DNA of 64,000 nucleotides from Methylobacterium nonmethylotrophicum (GTDB taxonomy: Bacteria > Pseudomonadota > Alphaproteobacteria > Rhizobiales > Beijerinckiaceae): contig NZ_SRLB01000012.1 in NCBI RefSeq assembly GCF_004745635.1, positions 186,001-250,000 on the forward strand, written 5' to 3'. Both the position numbers and the translations under genes were made by a program. Below, piece after piece: positions 7,873 through 18,024 of this stretch (position 1 is the stretch's first letter; each line of letters starts with the position of its first letter). Below the pieces are notes generated by a model. It was given only the letters and a program-made list of their open reading frames with translations, did no database searches and was not told where the DNA came from.

Positions 7873-9987
7873 ATGGCCCAGACCCAAAAATCCTCCCTGT
7901 TCAGCGCCGCCCTGATCGGGCCGGCCTGCCTGGGCGCGGTCACGAAGCTCGACCCGCGCCAGATGGTGAAGAACCCCGTGATGTTCGTGGTCGAGGTCGT
8001 GGCGGCCTTCACCACCCTGCTGTTCGTCCGCGACCTCGTCTCGGGCGGCCAGGACCTCGCCTTCACCGGCCAGATCATCCTCTGGCTGTGGTTCACCGTG
8101 CTGTTCGCCAACTTCGCCGAGGCGGTGGCGGAGGGGCGCGGCAAGGCGCAAGCCGATTCCCTGCGCCGCACCCGCACCGAGACGACGGCGAAGCGGCTGG
8201 CCGGCCCCGCCGCCGCGATCGGCGGTCCGCGCGAGGACTACGGGACCGTGCCGGGGGCGAGCCTCAAGGTCGGCGACGTGGTGCTGGTCGAGGCCGGCGA
8301 CGTGATCCCGTCGGACGGCGAGGTGATCGAGGGCATCGCCTCGGTCAACGAGGCGGCGATCACCGGCGAATCCGCCCCCGTCATCCGCGAATCCGGCGGC
8401 GACCGCTCGGCGGTGACCGGCGGCACGCAGGTGCTCTCCGACTGGATCCGGGTGCGGATCACCGCCGCCGCCGGCTCGACCTTCATCGACCGGATGATCG
8501 CGCTGGTCGAGGGCGCGGCCCGGCAGAAGACCCCCAACGAGATCGCCCTCAACATCCTGCTCGCCGGCCTCACCATCGTGTTCGTGTTCGCGGTGGGCTC
8601 GATCCCGAGCTTCGCCGCGTATGCCGGCGGCGCGATCCCGCTCGCGGTGCTGGTGGCCTTGTTCGTGACGCTCATCCCGACCACGATCGGGGCGCTGCTC
8701 TCGGCGATCGGCATCGCCGGCATGGACCGGCTGGTGCGCTTCAACGTGCTCGCCATGTCGGGCCGGGCCGTCGAGGCGGCGGGCGACGTCGACACGCTGC
8801 TCCTCGACAAGACCGGCACCATCACGCTCGGCAACCGCCAGGCGACGGCGTTCCGCCCGGTGCACGGCGTCACCGCCGAGGCGCTCGCCGACGCGGCCCA
8901 GCTCGCCTCGCTCGCCGACGAGACCCCGGAAGGCCGCTCGATCGTGGTGCTGGCCAAGGAGACCTACGGCATCCGCGGCCGCGACATGGGGAGCCTCAAC
9001 GCCACCTTCGTCCCCTTCACCGCGCAGTCGCGGATGTCGGGGATCGACCTCGACGGGTCGTCGATCCGCAAAGGGGCGGTCGAGGCGGTGATCGCGAGCC
9101 TGGACTCCGCCCCGGCCCTCGTCGGCGCGGGCGCCGCGGCCCGGGTGCTGCAGCCCCGCCTCGATCCCGCCACCGCGCAGGAGGTGCGGGCCATCGCCGA
9201 GGAGATCGCCAAGGCCGGCGGCACGCCGCTGGCGGTGGCCCGCGACGGCCAGCTGCTCGGCGTCGTCCACCTCAAGGACATCGTCAAGGGCGGCATCAGC
9301 GAGCGCTTCGCGGAACTCCGCCGGATGGGCATCCGCACGGTGATGATCACCGGCGACAACCCGATGACCGCGGCGGCGATCGCGGCCGAGGCTGGCGTCG
9401 ACGACTTCCTCGCCCAGGCCACGCCCGAGGACAAGCTGGCGCTGATCCGGCGCGAGCAGGCGCAAGGCAAGCTCGTGGCGATGTGCGGCGACGGCACCAA
9501 CGACGCCCCGGCTTTGGCCCAAGCCGATGTCGGCGTGGCGATGAACACCGGGACGGTGGCGGCCCGCGAGGCCGGCAACATGGTCGACCTCGATTCCGAC
9601 CCGACCAAGCTCATCGAGATCGTCGAGATCGGCAAGCAGCTGCTGATGACCCGCGGCGCGCTCACCACCTTCTCGATCGCCAACGACGTGGCGAAGTACT
9701 TCGCCATCATCCCGGCGATGTTCGTCGGGCTCTATCCGCAGCTCCAGGCGCTCAACGTGATGCGGCTCGCTTCGCCCCAGAGCGCCATCCTGTCGGCGAT
9801 CATCTTCAACGCGCTGATCATCGTGGCGCTGATCCCGCTCGCCTTGCGCGGGGTGAGCTACCGCGCCGTCGGCGCCGCCGCGTTGCTGCGGCGCAACCTC
9901 CTGATCTATGGTCTCGGCGGGATCCTGGTGCCGTTCGTCGGCATCAAGCTGATCGACCTCGCCGTGAGCGCCCTCCACCTGGCTTGA
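7873..9987 (+). CDS. kdpB: KdpB, catalytic P-type ATPase subunit
   Basis: 704 residues, normal length. It hydrolyses ATP to drive K+ uptake through KdpA. Visible motifs: the actuator TGES (ITGESAPV), the phosphorylation motif DKTGT with Asp312, nucleotide-binding KGAVEAV, and the hinge [18 protein letters not shown] with [16 protein letters not shown]. Membrane helices flank these domains. An unusual 321-bp gap with a hairpin separates it from kdpA; kdpC follows after 14 bases. Confidence 0.97.
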   Translation: MAQTQKSSLFSAALIGPACLGAVTKLDPRQMVKNPVMFVVEVVAAFTTLLFVRDLVSGGQDLAFTGQIILWLWFTVLFANFAEAVAEGRGKAQADSLRRTRTETTAKRLAGPAAAIGGPREDYGTVPGASLKVGDVVLVEAGDVIPSDGEVIEGIASVNEAAITGESAPVIRESGGDRSAVTGGTQVLSDWIRVRITAAAGSTFIDRMIALVEGAARQKTPNEIALNILLAGLTIVFVFAVGSIPSFAAYAGGAIPLAVLVALFVTLIPTTIGALLSAIGIAGMDRLVRFNVLAMSGRAVEAAGDVDTLLLDKTGTITLGNRQATAFRPVHGVTAEALADAAQLASLADETPEGRSIVVLAKETYGIRGRDMGSLNATFVPFTAQSRMSGIDLDGSSIRKGAVEAVIASLDSAPALVGAGAAARVLQPRLDPATAQEVRAIAEEIAKAGGTPLAVARDGQLLGVVHLKDIVKGGISERFAELRRMGIRTVMITGDNPMTAAAIAAEAGVDDFLAQATPEDKLALIRREQAQGKLVAMCGDGTNDAPALAQADVGVAMNTGTVAAREAGNMVDLDSDPTKLIEIVEIGKQLLMTRGALTTFSIANDVAKYFAIIPAMFVGLYPQLQALNVMRLASPQSAILSAIIFNALIIVALIPLALRGVSYRAVGAAALLRRNLLIYGLGGILVPFVGIKLIDLAVSALHLA

Positions 9988-10001
9988 ACGGGACCATCGC
10001 C

Positions 10002-10607
10002 ATGCTCCGGCACCTCCGCCCCACCCTCGTGCTCCTCGCCGCCCTGACGCTCGTCACCGGCCTCGCCTACCCCCTCGCGATGACCGGGATCGCCGGCGCG
10101 CTCTTCCCGGCCCAGGCGCAAGGCAGCCTGGTCCGCAACCCGGACGGCACGCTCGTCGGCTCGGCCCTGATCGGCCAGGCGTTCACCAGCGAGCGCTACT
10201 TCCACGGCCGCCCCTCGGCCACCGTGGCGCCGGATCCGGCCGATGCCTCGAAGACGGTGGCGGCGCCCTACAACGCCGCCAATTCCGGCGGCGCCAATCT
10301 CGGGCCCACCAACCCGGCCCTGATCGACCGGGTGAAGGCGGACGTGGCCGCCCTCAAGGCCGAGAACCCCTCCGACCCGGTGCCGCAGGACCTCGTCACC
10401 ACCTCGGGGTCGGGCCTCGACCCCGACGTCTCGCCCGAGGCCGCCCTGTTCCAGGTGCCCCGGGTCGCGCGGGCCCGCGGGCTGTCCGAGGATGCGGTGC
10501 GCGCCCTCGTCGCCGGGCAGGTGCAGGAGCCGAGCCTCGGTGTCCTCGGCGAGCGGCGGGTCAACGTGCTCGCCCTCAACCGCGCCCTCGACGCGCAGGG
10601 TCGATGA
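10002..10607 (+). CDS. kdpC: KdpC, accessory subunit of the Kdp ATPase
   Basis: 201 residues: one N-terminal membrane helix ([21 protein letters not shown]) and a periplasmic domain with the family landmarks [64 protein letters not shown] and [10 protein letters not shown]. KdpC assists ATP binding and assembly. Its stop overlaps the kdpD start as ATGA. It also lies in a long open frame running out of kdpB's alternate frame; the ATG chosen gives the family N-terminus. Confidence 0.96.
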   Translation: MLRHLRPTLVLLAALTLVTGLAYPLAMTGIAGALFPAQAQGSLVRNPDGTLVGSALIGQAFTSERYFHGRPSATVAPDPADASKTVAAPYNAANSGGANLGPTNPALIDRVKADVAALKAENPSDPVPQDLVTTSGSGLDPDVSPEAALFQVPRVARARGLSEDAVRALVAGQVQEPSLGVLGERRVNVLALNRALDAQGR

Positions 10608-13360
10608 GGGACGGCAGGCCCTCGCGCGAGGACCTGCGGCCCTCGCCCGACGCCCTCCTGGCGCAGGCGCGCCGGGAGGCGCCCGGGCGCGGGCGCCTGA
10701 AAATCTTCCTCGGGGCGGCGCCGGGGGTCGGCAAGACCTACGAGATGCTGACGAGCGCCCATGCCCGCAGGCGCGAGGGCGTCGACGTGGTGGTGGGCGT
10801 GGTCGAGACCCACGGCCGGCCCGAGACCGAGGCGCTGGTCGCCGGGCTCGAGGTGCTGGCGCGCAAGAGCGTCCCGTATGGCGGCGGCACGTTCGACGAG
10901 ATGGACCTCGACGGGCTGCTGGCGCGAAAGCCGAAGCTGGCGCTGGTCGACGAGCTCGCCCACACCAACGCCCCGGGCTCGCGCCACCCCAAGCGCTACC
11001 TCGACGTCGAGGAGCTGCTCCAGGCCGGCATCGACGTCCACACCACCCTCAACATCCAGCACGTCGAGAGCCTGAACGACGTGGTGGCGCAGATCACCCG
11101 GATCCGGGTGCGCGAGACGGTGCCGGATTCGATCCTCGACCGGGCCGACGACATCGAGGTGATCGACCTCTCCCCCGGCGACCTGATCCAGCGCCTGCGC
11201 GAGGGCAAGGTCTATCTGCCGCGTCAGGCCGAGCGGGCGCTCAGGCACTACTTCTCCCCCGGCAACCTCACGGCGCTCCGCGAGCTCGCGCTTCGCCGCA
11301 CCGCCCAGCAGGTCGACGACCAGCTCGTCACCCACATGCGGGCCCACGCGATCCCCGGCCCCTGGGCGGCGGGGGAGCGGGTGCTGGTCTGCGTCAGCGA
11401 GGATCCGCGCTCCGCGGGCCTGGTGCGCTACGCCAAGCGGCTGGCCGACCGGCTGCGGGCGCCCTGGACCGCGCTCACCATCGAGGGCCGGCGCAGCGCC
11501 CAATTGAGCGAGGCCGAGCGCGACCGCATCGCCGACACCCTGCGGCTCGCCGAGCGCTTAGGGGCCGAGACCGCGACCCTGCCGAGCCAGGGCCGGATCG
11601 CCGACGACGTGGTGGGCTTTGCCCGCGAGCACAACGTCACCCACGTGGTGATCGGCAAGTCGACCCGCTCGCGCTGGTTCGAGCTCCTGCACGGCTCGGT
11701 GGTGCACGACCTCGTGCGCCGCTCCGGCCCGATCAGCGTCCACGTCGTGGCGGGCGAGGAGATCCCGGGCGCGCCCTCGCCCCACAAGGGGGTGCGCACC
11801 GCACCTCCGCCGCGGCCGAGCGCCCTGCCCTACGCCGCCGCGCTCGCGGCGGTCGCGGGCGCGCTGGGCCTCGGGCTCGCGCTGCAACCCTCCCTCGGCC
11901 ACGAGAGCACCGACCTCGTCTTCCTCACCGCGGTGGTGGCGGTGGCGGTGCGCTTCGGGCTCACTCCGTCGCTGGCCGCGGTGGTGGCGTCCTCGCTCGC
12001 CTACAACTTCTTCTTCCTGCCGCCGCTCTACACCTTCACCATCGCCGACCCGACCAACGTCGTCGCTTTGTTCTTCTTCACCCTGGTGGCGGTGGTGGTC
12101 TCGAACCTGGCGGCCCGGGTGCGCGCCGAGGCGACGATCTCGCGGGCGCGCAGCAAGGCGACCGAGGCGCTCTACGGCTTCTCGCGCAAGCTCGCGGGCT
12201 GCGGCACCCTCGACGACGTGCTGTGGGCCACCGCCTACCAGATCGCCCTGATGCTGCGCCTGCGGGTGGTGCTGCTGCTGCCGCAGAAGGGAGGCGCGAA
12301 CGACGGCACCGTCACGGTGATGGCGGGCTATCCCCCGGAGGACGCGCTCGACGAGGCCGACCTCGCGGCCGCCAAGTGGACCTTCGACCACGGCCGCCCG
12401 GCGGGACGGGGCGCCGACACCCTGCCGGGGGCCAAGCGCCTCTTCCTCCCCTTGCGCACCGGCCGCGGCATGGTCGGGGTGGTGGGTCTCGACGGCGACA
12501 AGCCGGGGCCGCTCCTCACCCCCGACCAGCGCCGGCTCCTCGACGCGCTCGCCGACCAGGGGGCGCTCGCCATCGAGCGGGTCCACCTCGTCGAGGATCT
12601 CGACCGGGCCCGCCGCTCGGCCGAGACCGACCGGCTGCGCCAGGCCCTGCTCTCCTCGCTCTCGCACGACCTCAAGACCCCGCTCGCCGCGGTGCTGGGC
12701 TCGGCGACGACGCTGCGCGACCTCGGAGCCTCGCTCCCGCCGGAGGCGCAAGGAGAGCTCCTGGCCACCGTCATCGACGAGGCCGAGCGCCTGAACCGCT
12801 TCATCGCCAACCTGCTCGACATGACGAAGCTCGAATCCGGCGCGGTGGCGCCGAACCTCGCGCCGCACGACCTCGCGGAGATCGTCGGGACGGCCCTGGA
12901 GCGGGCTCGAAAGATCCTCTCCGGCCACCGGATCGCGCTGGCCCTCGGCCCCGGCCTGCCGCCCTTGCGCCTCGACGCGGTGCTGATGGAGCAGGTGCTG
13001 TTCAACCTCCTCGACAACGCCGCCAAGTATGCCCCCGAGGGCTCCCTGGTGCGGATCGAGGGATGGCGGGAGAGCCGGCGCGAGGGCGACGCGGTGTGCC
13101 TCGCCATCCTCGACGAGGGCGAGGGCATCCCGGCGGGCGACGAGGAGCGGATCTTCGACACCTTCTACCGGGTGAGGAAGAGCGACCGGGTCCGGGCCGG
13201 GACCGGCCTGGGGCTCGCGATCTCCCGCGGCTTCGTCGAGGCGATGGGCGGGCGGATCGCCGCCCGCAACCGGGGCGACCGGCACGATCCCGCTTTCCCG
13301 GGTGCCGCCTTCACCCTGACCCTGCCGGTGCCCCGCGCCGCCCTGGAGGACGCCGCGTGA
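10604..13360 (+). CDS. kdpD: KdpD, K+-sensing histidine kinase
   Basis: 918 residues. N-terminal KdpD domain with Walker [10 protein letters not shown] (about residues 37-45) and [13 protein letters not shown]; a USP-like domain near residues 250-380; four clustered membrane helices (about 405-510); a GAF-like region; and a C-terminal kinase with H-box [14 protein letters not shown] (His688), N-box [13 protein letters not shown] and G-boxes GEGIPAG and GTGLGLAIS. It senses K+ limitation and phosphorylates KdpE. Overlaps of 4 bases with both kdpC and kdpE indicate translational coupling. Confidence 0.96.
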   Translation: MRDGRPSREDLRPSPDALLAQARREAPGRGRLKIFLGAAPGVGKTYEMLTSAHARRREGVDVVVGVVETHGRPETEALVAGLEVLARKSVPYGGGTFDEMDLDGLLARKPKLALVDELAHTNAPGSRHPKRYLDVEELLQAGIDVHTTLNIQHVESLNDVVAQITRIRVRETVPDSILDRADDIEVIDLSPGDLIQRLREGKVYLPRQAERALRHYFSPGNLTALRELALRRTAQQVDDQLVTHMRAHAIPGPWAAGERVLVCVSEDPRSAGLVRYAKRLADRLRAPWTALTIEGRRSAQLSEAERDRIADTLRLAERLGAETATLPSQGRIADDVVGFAREHNVTHVVIGKSTRSRWFELLHGSVVHDLVRRSGPISVHVVAGEEIPGAPSPHKGVRTAPPPRPSALPYAAALAAVAGALGLGLALQPSLGHESTDLVFLTAVVAVAVRFGLTPSLAAVVASSLAYNFFFLPPLYTFTIADPTNVVALFFFTLVAVVVSNLAARVRAEATISRARSKATEALYGFSRKLAGCGTLDDVLWATAYQIALMLRLRVVLLLPQKGGANDGTVTVMAGYPPEDALDEADLAAAKWTFDHGRPAGRGADTLPGAKRLFLPLRTGRGMVGVVGLDGDKPGPLLTPDQRRLLDALADQGALAIERVHLVEDLDRARRSAETDRLRQALLSSLSHDLKTPLAAVLGSATTLRDLGASLPPEAQGELLATVIDEAERLNRFIANLLDMTKLESGAVAPNLAPHDLAEIVGTALERARKILSGHRIALALGPGLPPLRLDAVLMEQVLFNLLDNAAKYAPEGSLVRIEGWRESRREGDAVCLAILDEGEGIPAGDEERIFDTFYRVRKSDRVRAGTGLGLAISRGFVEAMGGRIAARNRGDRHDPAFPGAAFTLTLPVPRAALEDAA

Positions 13361-14046
13361 GCAACGAGCCCCGCATCCTGGTCATCGACGACGAGCCGCC
13401 GATCCGCCGGCTGCTGCGCGTCGGCCTGACCAGCCAGGGCTACGCCGTGATCGAGGCCCCGAGCGGCCGCACCGCCCTCGACCTCCTCGCCCGGGAGGAG
13501 GTCGCCCTGGCGATCCTCGATCTCGGCCTGCCGGACATCAAGGGGCACGACCTCCTGGCGCAGATCCGCGGGCTGAAGCCCGACCTGCCGGTGATCGTGC
13601 TGTCGAGCCGCGACGACGAGGCCGGCAAGGTCGAGGCCCTCGATCTCGGGGCGGACGACTACGTGACGAAGCCCTTCGGCATGAACGAACTCCTGGCCCG
13701 GATGCGCAACGCCCTGCGCCACCAGCTCGCGGTCGGCGGCGAGCGCCCGGTCTTCCGGGCCGGCGACCTCTCGGTCGATCTCGTGCGCCGGATCGTGCGG
13801 GTGGGCGAGCGCGAGGTGAAGCTCTCGCCCAAGGAATACGACGTGCTGCGGCTCCTCGTGCACCATGCCGGCAAGGTGCTCACCCACGCCCACCTGCTGC
13901 GCGAGGTCTGGGGCACGGCGGCCGACCCGCAATACCTGCGCGTCTATGTCCGCCAGCTGCGCCAGAAGCTCGAGCCGGAGCCCGAGCGCCCGCGCTACAT
14001 CCTGACCGAGACCGGGGTGGGCTACCGGATGCGGGCGGCGGATTGA
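13357..14046 (+). CDS. kdpE: KdpE, response regulator of kdp transcription
   Basis: 229 residues from the GTG that overlaps the kdpD stop (GTGA). Receiver domain with DDE at 11-13, phospho-acceptor Asp55 (LAILDLGLPDIKG), the conserved serine of VLSSRDD, and Lys of YVTKPF. The C-terminal OmpR/PhoB winged helix is seen as LSPKEYDVLRLLVHHAGKVLTH ... YVRQLRQKLE ... TETGVGYRM. It activates kdp under low K+ or osmotic stress. It is the last gene of the operon. Confidence 0.96.
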   Translation: MSNEPRILVIDDEPPIRRLLRVGLTSQGYAVIEAPSGRTALDLLAREEVALAILDLGLPDIKGHDLLAQIRGLKPDLPVIVLSSRDDEAGKVEALDLGADDYVTKPFGMNELLARMRNALRHQLAVGGERPVFRAGDLSVDLVRRIVRVGEREVKLSPKEYDVLRLLVHHAGKVLTHAHLLREVWGTAADPQYLRVYVRQLRQKLEPEPERPRYILTETGVGYRMRAAD

Positions 14047-14212
14047 CGAGGGCCGGTCCGGCGGCATCCTCCGGCCGCATGCGGGGGGTGCGGCACGGCG
14101 GTGGACCGGGCGGGCCGCCGGACGTCCGCGGCTGGCGGCGCGACGACGCGGCCGGTGCCCCGGGGACGGACGCGCCCGGCTGATCCGCGGCGACGCCGAT
14201 CGCCGACGGCCC

Positions 14213-15010
14213 TCACGCCACCTCCAGCCCCACCTGCCCGAAGGCCCCGAACTCCGCCTCGACCCGCTGCCCCGGCCGGATCCGGATCAGCCCGGTGCAG
14301 CTGCCCGTGGCGACCACGTCGCCGGCCTCGAGGCCGCGGCCCACGCGGTCGAGGGCGCGGGCGAGCCAGGCGACGGCGGCGAGGGGGTGGGCCTCCAGGA
14401 TCTCGGCCCCGGACCCTCGCGCCACCGCGTGGCCGTCGAGGCGCAGGGTCACGGGGGCGTCGGCGAGGTCGGCCTCGGCCCGGGCCGGGATCGCGGCCCC
14501 GCGCAGCTCCGCCGCGTCGAGCCCGAAATCCGCCGTCGCGCTCCAGGGGCCGAGCGGCACGCAATCGGGCAGGCGCCGGGCCAGCACCTGCAGGCCGATA
14601 CGCCAGGACAGGATCGCCCCGGCGAGCGCCGCGGGGTCGCCCGGATCCTCGTTCTCCCCCGGGAAGGGACGCCCGAGCACGGCCAGGTACTGCGCCCCGA
14701 CCCCGAGCACGAAGCGGGAGGTCCGGACAACGGCACCGTCCTCGCGGAGCGAGGAGGCCAGGAGCGGGGCGTGGACCGGGCCCGGGCAGGCGAGCAGGCG
14801 GGCGGTGCGCCGCGCGGTGGCGCAGAGCACCGTGCCCCGAACCGCCTCGCCGCAGGCGAGCACGGCCTCGGCCTGCACCGCCTCGGCCGCCGCCGGGTCG
14901 TCGCGCAGGCCCTCGGGCAGCGGGTCGAGGAGGCCCGGCTCGACCGCCGTGCCGGCGCGGCGCGAAGCGGCGAGGGCGCGGCCGAGGGCCATCACGCGCG
15001 CCTCGGTCAT
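14213..15010 (-). CDS. 2-keto-4-pentenoate hydratase / FAH-family protein
   Basis: 265 residues of the MhpD-like branch of the fumarylacetoacetate hydrolase family, which hydrates 2-oxo-4-enoates or opens related 2-keto acids. Recognisable blocks: ALAASRRAGTAVEPGLLDPLPEGL, LREDGAVVRTSRFVLGVGAQYLAVLGR, AILSWRIGLQVLARRLPDC, LRLDGHAVARGSGAEILEAHPLAAVAWLARAL, GRGLEAGDVVATGSCTGL and PGQRVEAEFGAFGQVGLEV. Its ATG overlaps the stop of the DapA-like gene by ATGA, so they are coupled. The natural substrate cannot be deduced. Confidence 0.8.
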   Translation of the reverse strand: MTEARVMALGRALAASRRAGTAVEPGLLDPLPEGLRDDPAAAEAVQAEAVLACGEAVRGTVLCATARRTARLLACPGPVHAPLLASSLREDGAVVRTSRFVLGVGAQYLAVLGRPFPGENEDPGDPAALAGAILSWRIGLQVLARRLPDCVPLGPWSATADFGLDAAELRGAAIPARAEADLADAPVTLRLDGHAVARGSGAEILEAHPLAAVAWLARALDRVGRGLEAGDVVATGSCTGLIRIRPGQRVEAEFGAFGQVGLEVA

Positions 15011-15921
15011 GCGGCCACCGCGCGGGGATCGAGGAGCGCCAGAGCCGCCGCGATCGCCGCCTCGGTCTCCGGCCGCGGCCGCACCAGGGGCAGGCGCAGG
15101 TCCGGGGCGCAGCCGGGGCGCAGGAGCGCGAGGGCGAGCTTGACCGGGCCCGGATCGCTCTCGCGGGCGAGCGCCGCGACGAGCGGCCTCAGCCGGGCCT
15201 GGATCGCCCGGGCGCCGGCGTGGTCGCCGGCCCGGGCGGCGCGCTGCAGGGCGGCGCAGGGCCCCGGGGCCAGGTTGGCGACGACCGAGACGCAGCCCTG
15301 CCCGCCCATCGCCGCATGGGCCGCAGCGGTGGCGTCGTCGCCGGAGAGGAGCCGGAAGCCGGGGCCCGCCGCCTGCTCGGCGAGCCCGAGCCGGGCGAGG
15401 TCGCCGGTCGCGTCCACGAGGCCGACGATCCCCGGCAGGGCGGCGAGGCGCGCGAGGGTCTCGGGCCGGCACTCGATCCCGGTGCGGGCCGGGTCCGCGT
15501 GGAGGAGGAGCGGCAGGGCGACCGCCCCGGCGATCGCCGCGCAATGCCGGTAGAGGCCCTCCTGCATCGGCCGGTTGTAGGAGGGCGTGACCATCAGGGC
15601 GGCGTCGGCCCCGGCGAGGGCCGCCGCCCGGGTCAGGCCGATGGCCGTGCGGGTGCAGTTGCTGCCGGCCGCGGCGATCACCGGCACCCGGCCCCCTGCC
15701 GCCTCGAGGACGACCCGGAGAGCGCGGTCGCGCTCCTGCTCCGTCAGGGTCGGCCCCTCGCCGGTGGGGCCGCCGACCACCAGGCCTTCGGTGCCCTGCC
15801 CGACCTGCCAGGCGACGAGGTCGCCCAGGGCCCGCTCGTCGAGGCGGGTCCCGCCCGCCGCGAACGGCGTGACGAGGGCGGTGAGCGCGCCGCCGAGGCG
15901 GCGGGATTGCGCCCCGGTCAC
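15007..15921 (-). CDS. DapA/NAL-family protein lacking the catalytic lysine
   Basis: 304 residues aligning end to end with dihydrodipicolinate synthase / N-acetylneuraminate lyase TIM barrels (LVTPF, GPTGEGPTLT, TPSYNRPMQEGLYRH, ARTG, DATGDL, LLSGDDATA). The Schiff-base lysine of the GIKEATG motif is Val169 (GLVDATG). The proton-relay tyrosine of LYNVP is His141 (LHADP), and the first Thr of GTTGE is Pro52. It therefore cannot use the class I aldolase chemistry as normally described. It may be a pseudoenzyme, a binding protein or an enzyme with changed chemistry. It is coupled to a 75-residue gene upstream (GTGA) and to the hydratase downstream (ATGA). Confidence 0.85.
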   Translation of the reverse strand: MTGAQSRRLGGALTALVTPFAAGGTRLDERALGDLVAWQVGQGTEGLVVGGPTGEGPTLTEQERDRALRVVLEAAGGRVPVIAAAGSNCTRTAIGLTRAAALAGADAALMVTPSYNRPMQEGLYRHCAAIAGAVALPLLLHADPARTGIECRPETLARLAALPGIVGLVDATGDLARLGLAEQAAGPGFRLLSGDDATAAAHAAMGGQGCVSVVANLAPGPCAALQRAARAGDHAGARAIQARLRPLVAALARESDPGPVKLALALLRPGCAPDLRLPLVRPRPETEAAIAAALALLDPRAVAA

Positions 15922-16145
15922 CGGACGAGGGCCAGGGAGAGGGGCGCGCTGGCGAGGCGCACCGCGTCGGGCCGGCGGCCGGTCTCGCCGGCGGCGTAAT
16001 GCAGGGCGTCGCGGCAGGTGCGGAAGATCCCGCCGCCGAGGCCGTGGGTCTCGACGGCGAGCCAGTGGCCCTCGGGGCTCTGGCCGACCAGGAAGGCGAG
16101 GGGGAGACGGGCCGGGGCCGGCCGGGTGGCGTCCAGGTGGGACAT
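15918..16145 (-). CDS. 75-residue hypothetical protein leading the DapA-like operon
   Basis: Starts at ATG 16145. The sequence reads LPLAFLVGQSPEGHWLAVETHGLGGGIFRTCRDALHYAAGETG and ends LASAPLSLALVR. A WLAVE-THGLGGGIFRT strand-turn segment suggests a small globular fold. The stop overlaps the start of the DapA-like gene. I recognise no function. Conservation with that operon would be its main clue. Confidence 0.6.
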   Translation of the reverse strand: MSHLDATRPAPARLPLAFLVGQSPEGHWLAVETHGLGGGIFRTCRDALHYAAGETGRRPDAVRLASAPLSLALVR

Positions 16146-16186
16146 CGGGGGAATGGGGTTCGCGCGGCCATCCCGTGGCCGCCCCC

Positions 16187-16384
16187 TCAAGGTGTCCCGG
16201 GCGCCGTCAAGGATCGAGGCGGCCGGTGCGGCGCCGGCATAAGGAACCCGTGGGATTTTGCCCGCAGGGCTCTGGGCTTCGCCTGCAGGGCTTGCGCGCG
16301 CGACAGCACGGCGATGCCCCCGCGGAGGACCGCGAGGGCGAGGACGAGACCGACGAGGAGGCGGATCAGGCCGCGGCCCGGCAT
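16187..16384 (-). CDS. small membrane protein, hypothetical
   Basis: 65 residues: a short basic start (MPGRGLIR), one hydrophobic helix (LLVGLVLALAVLRGGIAVL), then a basic, proline-rich tail. It lies five bases downstream of the 117-residue gene and in the same direction, so they are probably co-transcribed. No family is recognised. Confidence 0.45.
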   Translation of the reverse strand: MPGRGLIRLLVGLVLALAVLRGGIAVLSRAQALQAKPRALRAKSHGFLMPAPHRPPRSLTAPGTP

Positions 16385-16389
16385 GGCGG

Positions 16390-16743
16390 TCAGGGCCGCA
16401 GCGCGACCCGGCGGCTCTCGCCGACCGCCACGAGGTCGCACAGGCCCGCCGGGGCGTCGAGGCCGGCAAAGACCGGGGCGCCACCGTTCGCGCCGGTCTG
16501 CTGCACGGTCGCCCCGACGGCGAGCGGCGCGGCGATGCAGGCGAGGTCGCCGACGGTGTCGGACAGCCCGCCGCCCCGACCCCCCGCCTCCCTCGGCGCG
16601 GTGTCCGAGACCACCGCCCGGCCGAGCGCCCCGATGCCCCTGCCCCTGGTGACCCTGCGGAGAGCGGCGGTCGCCATCGGGAGCGGCACGCCCGACACGA
16701 TCGGGACCCGCTTCGCGGCCGCGAGGCCGAGGTCTGCGCTCAT
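16390..16743 (-). CDS. 117-residue hypothetical protein
   Basis: Start chosen at ATG 16743, which is preceded by a strong GGGAGGGAG; the frame extends upstream with unconvincing residues. Composition is hydrophobic but without a clear membrane helix (VPIVSGVPLPMATAALRRV ... LSDTVGDLACIAAPLAVGATV ... GLCDLVAVGESRRVAL). The C-terminal half resembles a small beta-barrel. It leads a two-gene unit with the 65-residue membrane protein. Function unknown. Confidence 0.5.
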   Translation of the reverse strand: MSADLGLAAAKRVPIVSGVPLPMATAALRRVTRGRGIGALGRAVVSDTAPREAGGRGGGLSDTVGDLACIAAPLAVGATVQQTGANGGAPVFAGLDAPAGLCDLVAVGESRRVALRP

Positions 16744-16966
16744 CGTGCTCCCTCCCGGGCGGACCGCGATGGGCCGCGACGGCGTTCTCGTCCGCGCCCA
16801 GCCCTCCCGCGGGCGATGTTCAGGCAGGGGTCTCTGGGCAAGAGCCTTTCGGGACGGGAGCCTGGGGAACGCGGCGCGGGAGGTCCAAGTCAAAGGCTGA
16901 ATGGGTCGATGCGCAAGCAGCATCGCCCAGAACCTGACAGATCGGCTGTTCGCATCGGTGCCGGGA

Positions 16967-17482
16967 TCAGGAGGCGAGCCCGTAGACCGCGTCGCCGAGG
17001 CGGCGAAACACGCTGCCGCTGCCTTGCGCCCGCTTCCACAGCCGGGTGTTGAGGGCGGCGACGGGATCGTGGCCCGGCAGGGTCAGGCCGCGGGCGGCGA
17101 GCCGCTCCCAGATCTCGGCGGCGTGCATCGGCCGCCCGGCCCCGGCCAGGATCTCCTCGGCCGCCGCGATCAGCCGGCGGCCCTCCCGGCGCGCGGCGGC
17201 GCCGGCGGGCGCGGGCGGATCGACCCGGGGCCGGACCGGCACGGGCTCCGCGGCGGGCTCCTCCTGCGGAGGCTCGGACCAGGCCCGCGACGCCGGATCC
17301 GGGCGCGGCGGCTCCCCCGGGGCGGTCCGGGCCGGTTCGGCGACGGGGGCCTGACCCGGCCGGGCGAGGCGCCGGCCGAGATCGAGGTAGAGCTCGTGCT
17401 CGGCGATGGCCCGGTCGAGGGCGGCGCGCTGGCGCCGCAGGTCGTCCAGCCGGGCCTCCGTCTCCGCTTCCGACAGGAACAT
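16967..17482 (-). CDS. HARE-HTH (winged-helix) domain protein with coiled-coil N-terminus
   Basis: 171 residues in three parts. Residues 1-45 are a charged coiled coil (EAETEARLDDLRRQRAALDRAIAEHELYLDLGRRL). Residues 46-105 are a proline/glutamate-rich linker. Residues 106-171 form a HARE-HTH-like winged helix: LIAAAEEILAGAGRPMHAAEIWERLAARGL, then HDPVAALNTRLWKR and VFRRLGDAVYGL. HARE-HTH domains occur in restriction-modification and chromatin proteins and in RNA polymerase delta, where they are thought to read DNA or modification state. An inverted repeat sits just before the start codon, suggesting autoregulation. Confidence 0.7.
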   Translation of the reverse strand: MFLSEAETEARLDDLRRQRAALDRAIAEHELYLDLGRRLARPGQAPVAEPARTAPGEPPRPDPASRAWSEPPQEEPAAEPVPVRPRVDPPAPAGAAARREGRRLIAAAEEILAGAGRPMHAAEIWERLAARGLTLPGHDPVAALNTRLWKRAQGSGSVFRRLGDAVYGLAS

Positions 17483-17493
17483 GCCGCCCCCTT

Positions 17494-17510
17494 GGAATAG
17501 TCCATATTCC
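17494..17510 (-). promoter_or_regulatory. palindromic operator candidate before the HARE-HTH gene
   Basis: GGAATAGTCCATATTCC: perfect 6-bp arms (GGAATA/TATTCC) around five bases, 12 bases before the ATG on the minus strand. ATTCC/GGAAT half-sites recur nearby, including a second palindrome at 17900-17922 with 7-bp arms (TGGAATG/CATTCCA) around nine bases. Repressor binding here would block transcription or ribosome access. The binding protein is not known. Confidence 0.45.
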
Positions 17511-17690
17511 CGGCATCCATTCCGTTGACGCCGGATTGTCGAGAATAGGAATGCTCCGTCAGAGTGCAAGCCCGATCTCGTCCATTCCGTGCGCATTCCA
17601 CCGCGCGGCGGCCGTCGGGTGATCGTCCCTCACCTGTGGCGGGTCGGTGCCGGTCCGTTCGCGGTGTCCGACGGCTCCCGTACCCTCCCG

Positions 17691-17729
17691 GTCATCCCAA
17701 GGCCGCGCAGCGGAGCCCGGGATCCAGAA
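17691..17729 (+). repeat. dispersed intergenic repeat, copy 1
   Basis: GTCATCCCAAGGCCGCGCAG... up to GATCCAGAACGAC. The core GGCCGCGCAGCGGAGCCCGG recurs at 22746-22783 and, inverted, near 40099-40135. It sits in the 540-bp non-coding gap (17483-18024) between the HARE-HTH gene and repA. I see nothing else in that gap beyond ATTCC half-sites. Confidence 0.7.
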
Positions 17730-18024
17730 CGACGGCCTCACAGGGATCGGTCGAACCTCGTGTCGCCTCATCCGCCTCTCACCCGCTGTCCGGGCCTGCC
17801 TGCGGCACTCCGCGCCCCGGTGCGCCACCCCGGAATGCGCCTGAGGCTTCAATTTTGTCGGGAAAACGGATGCGGCGCCCCGGGCCCACTTTCGGCGGCC
17901 ATGGAATGAATGCGAAACATTCCATCGGTAAAACATGCCATTCTCGACGACCCTCCTGGTTCCGGGGCGCGGGGGCGGAGAACCCTGGACGGCGCGGCCG
18001 GTCGGCGGTGCGGGCGCCCTCCCC

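Noticed and set aside
17483-18024. Small plus-strand frames between the HARE-HTH gene and repA
   Set aside because: They cross the dispersed repeat and show no consistent codon bias.
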